Part shown: piece by piece, positions 26,882 through 35,448 of the stretch | Numbering within the stretch: position 1 is the first letter of the stretch | How the letters are laid out: each line of letters opens with the position of its first letter | From: Rosistilla carotiformis | Lineage (GTDB): Bacteria; Planctomycetota; Planctomycetia; Pirellulales; Pirellulaceae | Assembly: GCF_007753095.1 (NCBI RefSeq) | Contig: NZ_CP036348.1 | Location: 2,976,001-3,040,000 of the forward strand | DNA: 64,000 bases | Direction: 5' to 3' | Made by a program: the position numbers and the translations under genes | The notes under the pieces: model-generated | What the model was told of the DNA's origin: nothing | Databases searched by the model: none | What the model saw: the letters and a program-made list of their open reading frames with translations, nothing else

Positions 26882-28903
26882 TCAAGAGTTATCGCTGTGT
26901 TGGGGTGAATCGATTTCGTTATCCGATGCCACGGGGTCATCCACTCGAAAGACGACCGCCGCGTCTCCGTGAATCACTCCAATCCGGTCTGCTGCGAGGC
27001 CGGCGAGTTCTTTCACGCGTTCCTGGTCGATGCCGGTGGAGGCTGCGATGGCATCGACCGATGTGATCGGGGCGGATGCAAGGCATTCGAGGACCGCGTC
27101 GATATCGTTGTCGTCGGGCGTCGGATCGTCGTCGATCCAGCCGGGACGCTGCGGAGTGCGGAATTCATCGATCCATTCACGGACGACAGAATCGAGGTGA
27201 TTGGACAACCACTGCCGGACCGTCGACGCTCCCACCGCATCCCCTGCGACCGTGAGATCTCCACAGGTTGCGTCGGCGATCAAAGAACGGACGGCATCGA
27301 GCACCGCCATAATCTCACGCGTCGGACGCAGCAGCACGCCTTCCTCTTTGGTCAATTGATCCAAACGATCACGGGTGGTTTGGGCACCCGGGGAGATCGG
27401 CAATCGTCCGTCGCGAATCAGCACCAGTTTGTGCAATCCAAACGCCTCGCGATTTTGAATCAAACGCCGCAATTGGGCCGCCAAGCTCGTCATGTTCGGC
27501 TGATTGCAGAGCGCCACGCCGACCCGTGCTTCCTCTTCGGGGCCGACCAGTACCATTTCGATATCGTTCTGCGCATTGTGTGGCCCCGTCGGATACTCGG
27601 CGGTCCACCCCGCATCAACGATCCGGAGGAGATTGGGAAGCGTTGCCGCGATCAATTCGTTGGTCGCTTCGGGCGTCTGGGTGCGGAGCGCTTGCTCGAT
27701 CCGTTGGTCGAAGACTTCGGCCAAGGCGGCTTCGGGGCCAACCGGCGCTGGGGGGCTTGGCTTTTTGGAGGCCAGTTCATCGAAGCGAATCGCTGCTTGG
27801 TGCAGCAGTTCACGCGGCGTTAAACGCTGTGCGAACAAGGCTTCCTCGTCACCGAACGGCCATTGCGGATCGTTTCCGGCGGCCTTGGCTGTCACCGACA
27901 GAGCGGCAACTCGGGAACGGATGATCTGCCGCATCTGGGACGCATCCAGTTTCTGCAGCGCCGTCTGGCCGGCAGTGGTCATCCGCGGACGGTCTTGCCC
28001 ACGCACCTCGTTGTCGGCGAAGTTGGCCAACACGCACGAGATCACCGCCACGGTGGTTTCATCGGTGAGGTCAGCGATCGCGCGGGCGAGGTACCAGACG
28101 GGCCGACGCGTTGGATCCTCGACCTCGATCGCTTCGATTTGATCGAAACAGAAGACGATCGGAATCTCGGAGCCGGCGATCTGGCAAAGCGATTTCACCG
28201 CTTCAAACGCATCGTCTTCGTTGTCGGGAGCGTAATGACTTGGATCGACGTTGCCAAACAATGCCCGGAAACCCGCTTCGTTGACCAGCCCGCCGCCGAG
28301 GTACGCGCGGACATGACGTCGATGTTGTTGCCGAATAAACCATTCGATCACATGAGCAAAGTCGTCGCGAAGACTGATCTGACCCGCGAGTTCGTACCAG
28401 TGATCGACAAGTTCTTCGATCCGCGCTTGGCGAAAGTGATTCCACCACAGTGCGAGGTCCGCGCTGCCATCAAGCGGTTTGGCCAGTTGTTTCGCGAGCA
28501 CATGGTCTAGTTGCGTGAGCCCGTCGGGCATCGGGCGCATCAGATCGGTCACCAATTCGGAACGGATCTTACGCCAGATCCGCCCCGAAGCGGTTCGCAT
28601 CCTCAAATAGACGAAGATCTGCCAGTCATCTTCGACGTCGGGATACTTTTTCTTCGTATCGGTGAGGTGTTCGTGCAAGCGGGCCAGCAGATGGGTCTTT
28701 CCGCTGCCCTGTTCGCCATGAATCAGGACCGACGCGCTTCGCTGTTCGTTGCGCACGATCCGCACGGCGTCGAGACATTTGGAAAAGACGTCGGCATGAA
28801 TCTCCGGCACATCGGCCGATGCCCCACGCCAAGCATCGGGAACGATGCTTCCAAGAAACGGATTGGGCATCGACGGATCGATTTTCAATTTTGCGGCAGC
28901 CAT
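26882..28903 (-). CDS. Large P-loop ATPase of a three-gene nuclease/motor cassette
   Basis: A 673-residue protein. The Walker A motif is GEQGSGKT at residues 63-70, preceded by a helical lead-in (VPEIHADVFSKCLDAVRIVR) typical of AAA+/STAND ATPases. A plausible Walker B is PIVFCFDQIEAIE (248-260), followed by TTVAVISCVLANF as sensor-1-like strand. Residues ~320-440 are helical. A second alpha/beta region follows at ~445-540, and residues ~600-655 look like a winged helix (DAIAASTGIDQERVKELAG). Orc1/Cdc6-like and BREX-type ATPases share this layout, but I could not assign it to a named family. It starts 3 bases after the winged-helix gene stop and ends 1 base before the nuclease/motor gene, so the three are one operon. 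Confidence 0.75.
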   Translation of the reverse strand: MAAAKLKIDPSMPNPFLGSIVPDAWRGASADVPEIHADVFSKCLDAVRIVRNEQRSASVLIHGEQGSGKTHLLARLHEHLTDTKKKYPDVEDDWQIFVYLRMRTASGRIWRKIRSELVTDLMRPMPDGLTQLDHVLAKQLAKPLDGSADLALWWNHFRQARIEELVDHWYELAGQISLRDDFAHVIEWFIRQQHRRHVRAYLGGGLVNEAGFRALFGNVDPSHYAPDNEDDAFEAVKSLCQIAGSEIPIVFCFDQIEAIEVEDPTRRPVWYLARAIADLTDETTVAVISCVLANFADNEVRGQDRPRMTTAGQTALQKLDASQMRQIIRSRVAALSVTAKAAGNDPQWPFGDEEALFAQRLTPRELLHQAAIRFDELASKKPSPPAPVGPEAALAEVFDQRIEQALRTQTPEATNELIAATLPNLLRIVDAGWTAEYPTGPHNAQNDIEMVLVGPEEEARVGVALCNQPNMTSLAAQLRRLIQNREAFGLHKLVLIRDGRLPISPGAQTTRDRLDQLTKEEGVLLRPTREIMAVLDAVRSLIADATCGDLTVAGDAVGASTVRQWLSNHLDSVVREWIDEFRTPQRPGWIDDDPTPDDNDIDAVLECLASAPITSVDAIAASTGIDQERVKELAGLAADRIGVIHGDAAVVFRVDDPVASDNEIDSPQHSDNS

Positions 28904-28906
28904 TCG

Positions 28907-29776
28907 TTACCTCCTGACGACAAGCATGTCATAAACTTTTCCATCGCCACGAAGCATGCGGGCCTCGCGCTCCGCAGCGCTTAACGCCCCTGGATCGGGG
29001 TGCGTTGTCAGATCGATTTGCGCTTCGTCTTCCAGTTGTCGGATCGCCGCGTCGAACGAAGGGCCTGCCAATTTGAACTCCATCGCTCGACGCAATTCGG
29101 CGATCGATACGATCACTCCCGCCGGCGACGGACTGGTGGACATTTGAGCGATCGTTTCCATCACAAGGGCTGCATCGGACAGGTCGGTTTCGGTCGGCGA
29201 CGTCGAACGTGGCGCGGATGGCTCGGGCGGCAAGATCGACGCTCGCACCGCGTCGGGGCTGATCGAGCAGCGTTTGGCAATTTGTGCGATCGCGTTCTCG
29301 AGCATCGCTTGAGGTCCGATCGGGCGAGCGGAATATCGCAAGGCTTGGCTTCCCAGGAAGCGTCCAACATGCAATTGGCCCACCGTGGCCAATTGGTTGA
29401 TAAAGTCGCCCAGCTGCTTGACGTTCATATCTTTCAGTCGCGCCCGGCATCGGCTGCTGAGATCGCTCTTCGTGCCGATCTGCTTTTCCGCTTCGGAAGT
29501 GATCACGCGCGTCGCGTAATGATCGAGCGATCGATCCCAAAATCGATCTGCTTTCCCGCGATAGGGAGCAAAGCGATGGATGGCCTGTTGCTGGACCAGT
29601 CGATCCAGTTGTTGTTGGATGGCTTGAGGATCTCGTTGATCCTGCGCAGAAAACGCTCGGCACAGCTCGGCCACCGTCACCGGGGCATCGGCCGATGCCA
29701 ACGCTTGAATCAACTCTTGATTCGGCATCTCCACGTTTGTGGCGCTGCCGTTGGAAAGAACCGCGGACTCGAGCAT
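28907..29776 (-). CDS. Winged-helix-like protein, first gene of the cassette
   Basis: A 289-residue protein I do not recognise. The N-terminal ~60 residues (PVTVAELCRAF ... QQQLDRLVQQQAIHRFAPYRG) read as a winged-helix domain with helix-turn-helix and wing. The last ~75 residues (VSIAELRRAMEF ... AAIRQLEDEAQIDL) may be a second one. A helical, Ser/Pro-rich region links them. GGAG lies 9 bases before the ATG at 29776; an in-frame TTG at 29791 is less likely. It could load the motor on DNA, bridge DNA and ATPase, or regulate the operon. Its 3-base spacing to the ATPase gene ties it functionally to the downstream pair. Confidence 0.7.
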   Translation of the reverse strand: MLESAVLSNGSATNVEMPNQELIQALASADAPVTVAELCRAFSAQDQRDPQAIQQQLDRLVQQQAIHRFAPYRGKADRFWDRSLDHYATRVITSEAEKQIGTKSDLSSRCRARLKDMNVKQLGDFINQLATVGQLHVGRFLGSQALRYSARPIGPQAMLENAIAQIAKRCSISPDAVRASILPPEPSAPRSTSPTETDLSDAALVMETIAQMSTSPSPAGVIVSIAELRRAMEFKLAGPSFDAAIRQLEDEAQIDLTTHPDPGALSAAEREARMLRGDGKVYDMLVVRR

Positions 29777-30165
29777 CAAAATGAACTCCAATCGGGACAG
29801 GTAGATATGAGGATCGTACCACAGGTGGATGGGGGGTGGAACTCGTCATGAAAAGCTCCCTAGGTTTCGCAACTTTGCAGACGTCGGTCGGCGGTCGCTG
29901 TCAGTCGCGGCGTCGCCATCCGCCGCTGAGACGAGCGCGCTCGTCCGCGTCGGCGAGGACGGTTTGGAGGAGATGCGCGGCTTTTGTGGCCGCGGATTGG
30001 CGATCCTCCGACTTAACTGCAACAATCGACCCAGTTCCTCGGACGGCGGATGTTGTTTGGCTTTGAAGTTCGCTTCATAATAGGTAGGCGTCTTGCGTTG
30101 GCGTACGATACATTCGTTTTCGAAAGGCCCTCCGAGCGGCCTGTCGCGTTGGGATCAGCGATTTC
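29777..30165. other. Gap between the cassette and the cytochrome gene; open minus-strand frame without start
   Basis: Both flanking genes point away, so promoters for both should lie here. A minus-strand frame is open for ~102 codons between stops at 30155-30157 and 29846-29848, and its conceptual product (…YYEANFKAKQHPPSEEL…) reads like protein. It has no ATG; the first start-like codons are two TTGs at 30025 and 30022, preceded by GAGGAA. It could be a short upstream cassette gene with a TTG start, a remnant, or chance. A plus-strand frame near 29829-30080 has poor composition. Confidence 0.35.
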
Positions 30166-31092
30166 ATGAAAGCTTTAAAAATAGTTTGCTTGCTGGGGCT
30201 GATCGTGGCCCCCGTGTTTGCCAAGGAACGCCGCGCCGCGCCGCCTCGGTTTGGTGCCGATTCGTTTCGTGGCGTCTTTTTCGAGGACCTCTCCGAATCG
30301 GTCGCCGCGTCGCGACCGAGTGTTCAAGCGTTGCGCGGGATCATGCCTCGGGCAGCCGGTCCGGCTGCTGGCGAGCCACAAGAGAGCGAGGATGCGGGAG
30401 GCGGTTGGGGCAAGCTGGCAAGCGCTCAGAGTATCGAGGATGAGATCAAGCGACAGAAGCTGAAGTTTGACGCGGATGTGTCGCAACCTGGCGCTTTTAA
30501 GAGTGGCGGGTATGTGAACGCCCGGACGGAATTGTCGATCCTGGCGACCTTATTCGGCGTGGTGACGCTGTACGAAGGGGATATTCGTTGGAAAGAGCAA
30601 GCCGAGGCGGCGCGCAATCTGTTAGCGCGGACGGCGGGCAATTGCAATTCAGGCTCGATTCAGGTGTTCAACGAGTGCAAGACGCGGAAACAGGATCTGG
30701 ACGATCTGCTGGGGGGCGGTTCCCTCTCGGGCCCGCCAGCGAAGGCGGAATCGGATTGGCCGATGATCGCCGATCGCTCGGTTTTGATGGGATATTTGGA
30801 GACGCTTTCGAAGGAAGAATTGCCCAATTTGACAAACGATGACACAGGGGTCAAAGAGACTCCGGATAAAGTCAAACAATTCAGCGACATGGTCGCGTTG
30901 GTCGGCAATGTATTGATTCAAGAAGGGATGGACGAGGCCGACGACGAGGAATATGTCAAACTCTCCAAACAGATGCTCGACGCGGCGATCTTGGCTGGCC
31001 AGGCCGCGAAGCAGGGAGATGCCGATGGGGCTCGGAAAGCGGTTGGCATGATCAATCAATCTTGTGATGCCTGTCACGAGCAATACCGCTAA
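30166..31092 (+). CDS. Secreted cytochrome c'-like (class II) protein
   Basis: A 308-residue protein with a signal peptide (MKALKIVCLLGLIVAPVFA). It ends in SCDACHEQYR: a CxxCH haem site followed at once by the basic residue and C-terminus, as in class II cytochromes c', where the haem motif lies on the last helix. The body is helical, with paired segments around ARTELSILATLFGVVTLYEG and KLSKQMLDAAILAGQAAKQG. It is over twice the length of a normal cytochrome c' (~130 residues), so it may hold two four-helix units, only one of which binds haem. It could be an electron carrier or a gas/ligand sensor in the periplasm. The next gene follows after 55 bp. Confidence 0.75.
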   Translation: MKALKIVCLLGLIVAPVFAKERRAAPPRFGADSFRGVFFEDLSESVAASRPSVQALRGIMPRAAGPAAGEPQESEDAGGGWGKLASAQSIEDEIKRQKLKFDADVSQPGAFKSGGYVNARTELSILATLFGVVTLYEGDIRWKEQAEAARNLLARTAGNCNSGSIQVFNECKTRKQDLDDLLGGGSLSGPPAKAESDWPMIADRSVLMGYLETLSKEELPNLTNDDTGVKETPDKVKQFSDMVALVGNVLIQEGMDEADDEEYVKLSKQMLDAAILAGQAAKQGDADGARKAVGMINQSCDACHEQYR

Positions 31093-31147
31093 CCGCCACG
31101 TCGCAGCGCGTCGGGGCACCGCCAACGCATCCATCCCTGGGTATTCG

Positions 31148-32035
31148 ATGGGAATTCGATTCCAATGCCATGAGTGTCAACATCGTTTAAACGTCAAAGA
31201 GTTCTTGGCGGGCAAACGGGGAAAGTGCCCCAACTGCCAAACGATGTTTCGGATCCCGATGGGCGATCAAGCGTGGTCGATGCCTGTGGATTCGGATCTG
31301 ACAGACAGCCACGATTCATCCGTCCCGGAGGAATCTCCACAGCTCGCCGCGTATCGTTCCGAAACGCTCGCCGCGGCGGAATCGGCTGCCGTTTCGACGC
31401 CTTCCCACGCAACCGCACCCGACGGTCCCAAGCCGTCCAGCAAGGTCGCGACGGCCCAGCATCCGGCACCGGAATCCGTGCCTCAGGCCGATCCGTCCGC
31501 CGCCACGAAATCGGATCCGCCAAGTGAAACAGCTCCGGCCGAATTGCCTCCGGATCAATCGCAGCACGAGACTTCGCAAGACGAATCGTCACCGCTGGCG
31601 ATGCCCGTGGACGTCGTTTGGTATGTCCGGCCGCCCAGCGGTGGGCAATATGGACCTGCGGGCGGCGCGCTGATGCAGCAGTGGATTCAGGAGCATCGAG
31701 TGGTGCCCGGATCTTTGGTGTGGCGGGATGGATGGTCGCAATGGCGCGAAGCCGAAGATGTGTTTGGTCCAAATTTTGGCACGTCGGGGATTGCCGATAT
31801 CGATCTCAACGCCGATTTGCCCGAAGCGCCCCTCGGTTCGCAGGGAGGCATCGATCTGGGCCGATCGACGTCCGGGGTGCACCTGGAACAAGAACCAAAG
31901 CTGACGGAATTCGAACGGCGGCAATTGGCCAAACGCAAACGGCGGACGCGGATGATCGCGATGCTGGCCGCCGTGAGTCTGTTTTTAATCGTGGTGATCA
32001 TCCTGGTGATCGTTGTCAAAAGTGGCGACGCGTGA
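31148..32035 (+). CDS. Zinc-ribbon/GYF-domain membrane protein
   Basis: A 295-residue protein. The N-terminus has a zinc ribbon with Cys7, Cys10, Cys27 and Cys30 (CHEC ... CPNC). A Ser/Pro/Ala-rich disordered stretch of ~110 residues follows. A GYF_2/DUF4339 domain then starts VVWYVRPPSGGQYGPAGG and ends LVWRDGWSQWREAEDVFG. A single transmembrane helix (MIAMLAAVSLFLIVVIILVIVV) lies near the C-terminus, leaving a 6-residue tail. GYF domains usually bind proline-rich peptides; here the partner is unknown. Most of the protein should be cytosolic and tail-anchored. Its TGA overlaps an ATG of the next gene (TGATG at 32033-32037). Confidence 0.82.
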   Translation: MGIRFQCHECQHRLNVKEFLAGKRGKCPNCQTMFRIPMGDQAWSMPVDSDLTDSHDSSVPEESPQLAAYRSETLAAAESAAVSTPSHATAPDGPKPSSKVATAQHPAPESVPQADPSAATKSDPPSETAPAELPPDQSQHETSQDESSPLAMPVDVVWYVRPPSGGQYGPAGGALMQQWIQEHRVVPGSLVWRDGWSQWREAEDVFGPNFGTSGIADIDLNADLPEAPLGSQGGIDLGRSTSGVHLEQEPKLTEFERRQLAKRKRRTRMIAMLAAVSLFLIVVIILVIVVKSGDA

Positions 32036-32100
32036 TGCGGTCGTTTTCGACCGATTGGATGCCTGGTAAGCCGCACAACCTTTTGCAATTGAGTGTCTCA

Positions 32101-33456
32101 ATGTTTCGATGTTTTGCGTTGTTGTGGGTGATGTTCTGTAGTAGCGTCGTGGCGTCGGAACCGGCGGAGCTGCGCTTGGCGACCTTTTCGGCTGACATCA
32201 CGATTCCGCTGGGGCATCGTTGCATGGGCGTTTTGCCGACGAAGGCGTTGCGCATCGAAGATCCGTTGGAAGCCCGCGGCCTGGTGCTGTTGGGATCGGG
32301 CCCGCCGGTGGTGCTTGTTGCATTGGATTGGTGCGAAGTTCGCAACGGTGCGTATGATCAATGGCGCGATCAGATCGCCCAGGCGGCGAACACCGTCCGC
32401 AATCGAGTGCTTGTTTGTTCGCTGCATCAGCACGACGCACCGGTTACCGACAGCGGTGCCCAAGCGCTGTTGGACCGTGTCGGCATGCAGGGCGAACTGT
32501 ACGATGTCGCCTTTCACGCGGATTGCATCGCTCGCGTGGCCGAAGCGATTCGCAAGGCGATCCCGTTGGCTCAGCCGCTGACACACGTTGCCGCCAGTCA
32601 AGCCAAGGTGGACCAGATCGCGTCGAACCGCAGGGTCGAGTATCCCGATGGCCGGGTCGGTTACGACCGGGGCAGTCGGATGAGTCCCGATTCGCCAGCG
32701 GCGCTGGCTGACGCCGGAGAGATCGATCCGTTTCTCAAAACGATCCACTTCTACAACCAGGATCGCGAACTGGCGGTGATCTCATCGTATGCCACGCATC
32801 CGATGAGCTATTACGGGCAAGGGGGCGTGACCGCCGACTTTGTTGGCATGGCTCGACGGCGACGCCAATTGGATACCGAAGGGAGCATGCAGATCTACAC
32901 CACCGGCTGCAGCGGCGACGTGACGGCTGGAAAATACAACGATGGAGCGGCGGCGACGCGTGCGGTTTTGGCAGATCGGCTGTATCAAGCGATGGTTCAG
33001 TCGGCGGCGGTGGCCCAACGCCAACCGATTTCCGAATACCGTTTCCGATGCGAAACGTTGCAGCTGCCGTTTCACGAAGGGGATGAGTTCACGCGCGAGG
33101 CGATGACCGCGGTATTGGAAGACGAACAGGCCAGCGAGAAGAATCGGATTTTGGCGGCGATGGGGCTGAGTTCGTTGGATCGTTTGGAGCGTCAGCCGAT
33201 CGATTTGCCCTGTCTCGATTTAGGGATTGCTCAGATCGTGTTGTTGCCAGGGGAATCGTTTGTCGGATACCAATTGATGGCGCAACGCTTGCATCCGGAT
33301 TCATTTGTGATGGCGATCGGATTCGGCGAAAGCTGGACGGGATATATCCCTACGAAACGGGCCTTTGACGAAGGCTTTGGCCACAGCTGGCGGTGGGTCG
33401 GCCGCGGTTGCGAGGCGATCATTCGCCAACAGCTGACGCGGGTGTTGGCGGAATAA
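32101..33456 (+). CDS. Secreted neutral/alkaline ceramidase-like protein
   Basis: A 451-residue protein with a signal peptide (FRCFALLWVMFCSSVVA). The fold seen in FSADITIPLGH, LVLLGSGPPVVLVALDWCEV and VCSLHQHDAP resembles the N-terminal domain of neutral ceramidases, including the zinc-binding HxH segment and a later SSYATHPMSYYG. Planctomycetes have many such proteins, usually called neutral/alkaline non-lysosomal ceramidase-like; amidase activity on sphingolipid-type substrates is not proven. The C-terminal immunoglobulin-like domain of true ceramidases seems absent. The start may instead be the ATG at 32035, which overlaps the stop of the GYF gene and would lengthen the signal peptide by 22 residues. 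Confidence 0.72.
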   Translation: MFRCFALLWVMFCSSVVASEPAELRLATFSADITIPLGHRCMGVLPTKALRIEDPLEARGLVLLGSGPPVVLVALDWCEVRNGAYDQWRDQIAQAANTVRNRVLVCSLHQHDAPVTDSGAQALLDRVGMQGELYDVAFHADCIARVAEAIRKAIPLAQPLTHVAASQAKVDQIASNRRVEYPDGRVGYDRGSRMSPDSPAALADAGEIDPFLKTIHFYNQDRELAVISSYATHPMSYYGQGGVTADFVGMARRRRQLDTEGSMQIYTTGCSGDVTAGKYNDGAAATRAVLADRLYQAMVQSAAVAQRQPISEYRFRCETLQLPFHEGDEFTREAMTAVLEDEQASEKNRILAAMGLSSLDRLERQPIDLPCLDLGIAQIVLLPGESFVGYQLMAQRLHPDSFVMAIGFGESWTGYIPTKRAFDEGFGHSWRWVGRGCEAIIRQQLTRVLAE

Positions 33457-33678
33457 CCCGCCAATGGGAGGCAAATTGCACGCCCAGTTGGCCTCGGTTG
33501 CCCGTTATGATCCTAGCCGCAAGGCTTCTTTATGGTAGAATCCTCGGCGTGAACCTATGTCTGCGCGTTCGTTGCGTTCCGCTACCGGTGGCCGTTGGGG
33601 CGTAAGCGACGCGGTCGGACGATGCACGCAGCATCCTATCTCCCTTTTGTTTGAATCTGTGCTTTATCGGTTTGATTG

Positions 33679-35391
33679 ATGAACGAATCCAACGCTGAAA
33701 ACCTCGAAAACGCTGTTCCCCCGCAATCCTCCACAGCCGATGCACAGCCTCCCATCGATGCTGGTGACGCCGCGACTCCATCGCCCGCGCCCCTAGCGGC
33801 TGACGATGCGACGTTGTCCGACGCAGCGGCCGCACTTGCGGCGGCCGCCGATTCGCCGGCTCCCGCATCGGGAAGCGGTCCGTTAGCCGGTCGGCCCAGC
33901 GGCCCGTTGGCGCGGCGTTCACCTGGGCATCAACCCAGTTCGCCGCCTCCATCGGCCGGCCGTCCCGGATCACCGTTGCCCGTTCCACAACGGCCTAAAA
34001 AGCCGGCGGCCCCCGCCGCGGAAGGAGCTGCAACGGAGACGGGCGGCGAAGCGGCGAAGCCCGAGAAACCGAAGCACGTTGGCAAAGAGAAACATCCGCC
34101 ACGCGGCAAACAGATCGCTCCGCCACCAACTCCGCGGATTATGGTCCCCAGCAAACGCGCCCCTTTGTCGGACGACTTGGAAGAAATGTTAGCCCGCGAA
34201 TTGGCCGGCTCGGGACTTGAAGAGATTCTTGGCGGCCAAGCGGGCATGCCGATGCGCGATGCTTTGGTCGAAGGCCAACGCGTGCAAGCGAAAGTGATCA
34301 AGAAGAATGTCGATGCCGTGTTTGTCTCGTTGGGTGGTCCCGACGAAGGGGCGGTCGCATTTGAACAATTCAAAGAGGAACCTGAAATCGGTGCTTCGGT
34401 CGAAGTCATCGTGCGTGGGTTCAACAACGACGACGGGATGTACATGTTGGCGCTGCCTGGTCAAGCGCTCGACGCCAGCGACTGGGATGAGTTAGAAGAA
34501 GGAGACGTCGTCGAAGCGTATGTCGAATCGGTCTGTAACGGCGGTGTCGACGTCAAGGTCGGTTCGCTGCGCGGCTTCATTCCGATCAGCCAATTGTCGG
34601 AGTTCCGCATTGAAGACGCGGCGGAGTTCGTTGACAAAAAGCTGATGTGCGTTGTCAACGAGTGCAATCCACGCCGCAAGAACTTGGTGCTCAGCCACCG
34701 TGCGATCCTCGAACGCGAACGCGAGGAACGCCGCCAAGAACAGATGGCCAAGATCGCTGTGGGCGATGTCTTGGAAGGAACCGTCCGCAACGTCTTGGAC
34801 TTTGGCGCGTTTGTCGATCTCGGGGGCGTCGAAGGGCTGATCCACATCAGCAAGCTCAGCTGGGATCGAATCAAGCATCCTAGTGAAGTGATCGAGACGG
34901 GCCAAAAGGTGAAGGTCCGGATCGACAAGATCGATGAGGCCACCGGCAAGATCGGACTTTCCTATCGAGATCTGCTGGAACAACCTTGGGACAACATCGA
35001 CAGCAATTTCCCTGTCGGTTCGACGGTCACCGGTACCGTCACGCGGACCGCCGATTTCGGGGCCTTTGTTCGTTTGGGAACCGGCATCGAAGGGCTGATC
35101 CACATTTCCGAACTCGCCCATCATCGCGTCTTTAAGGTCGACAACGTGGTCAAAGTCGACGATGTGATCGAGGTGAAGATTCTCTCGGTCGACAAAGATT
35201 CGCAGCGGATCGGATTGTCGCTGAAGGCGACTCAGGTGAAACCGCAGACCGAGGAAGAGAAGGCGAAAGAGGCGGCTGAGGCAATCGATGAACCGGCACC
35301 CGAGCCGTACATCAAGAAACGCCACGTCGGTCCGCTCAAGGGTGGCAAAGATGCGGATGCCGGCGGAGCCAAGTTTGGTTTGAAGTGGTAG
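33679..35391 (+). CDS. rpsA: Ribosomal protein S1-type RNA-binding protein with disordered N-terminus
   Basis: A 570-residue protein. The first ~160 residues are low-complexity, rich in Ala, Pro, Ser and Gly, ending in a basic KPEKPKHVGKEKHPPRGK. Four S1 domains follow at ~196-262, 275-345, 360-433 and 446-518. Domains 3 and 4 have the full VLDFGAFVDLGGVEGLIHIS-like signature; domains 1 and 2 are more diverged. E. coli S1 has six domains and no such tail, so this is a planctomycete variant that may serve in mRNA binding on the ribosome or as another S1-type regulator. The ATG at 33679 follows a TTG that would add one residue. A hairpin shared with pheA follows the stop. Confidence 0.85.
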   Translation: MNESNAENLENAVPPQSSTADAQPPIDAGDAATPSPAPLAADDATLSDAAAALAAAADSPAPASGSGPLAGRPSGPLARRSPGHQPSSPPPSAGRPGSPLPVPQRPKKPAAPAAEGAATETGGEAAKPEKPKHVGKEKHPPRGKQIAPPPTPRIMVPSKRAPLSDDLEEMLARELAGSGLEEILGGQAGMPMRDALVEGQRVQAKVIKKNVDAVFVSLGGPDEGAVAFEQFKEEPEIGASVEVIVRGFNNDDGMYMLALPGQALDASDWDELEEGDVVEAYVESVCNGGVDVKVGSLRGFIPISQLSEFRIEDAAEFVDKKLMCVVNECNPRRKNLVLSHRAILEREREERRQEQMAKIAVGDVLEGTVRNVLDFGAFVDLGGVEGLIHISKLSWDRIKHPSEVIETGQKVKVRIDKIDEATGKIGLSYRDLLEQPWDNIDSNFPVGSTVTGTVTRTADFGAFVRLGTGIEGLIHISELAHHRVFKVDNVVKVDDVIEVKILSVDKDSQRIGLSLKATQVKPQTEEEKAKEAAEAIDEPAPEPYIKKRHVGPLKGGKDADAGGAKFGLKW

Positions 35392-35426
35392 AAGGGGCGA
35401 TGCCGTTTGAGACTGAGCTCAGGGAA

Positions 35427-35447
35427 CTGCCGCCACCATGGCGGCAG
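35427..35447. terminator. Perfect hairpin between convergent rpsA and pheA
   Basis: CTGCCGCC and GGCGGCAG form a perfect 8-bp stem around a 5-base loop. It lies 35 bp after the rpsA stop and 1 bp from the pheA stop, so it could end transcription from both sides. No T-run is present on the rpsA side. Confidence 0.55.
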
Positions 35448-35448
35448 A

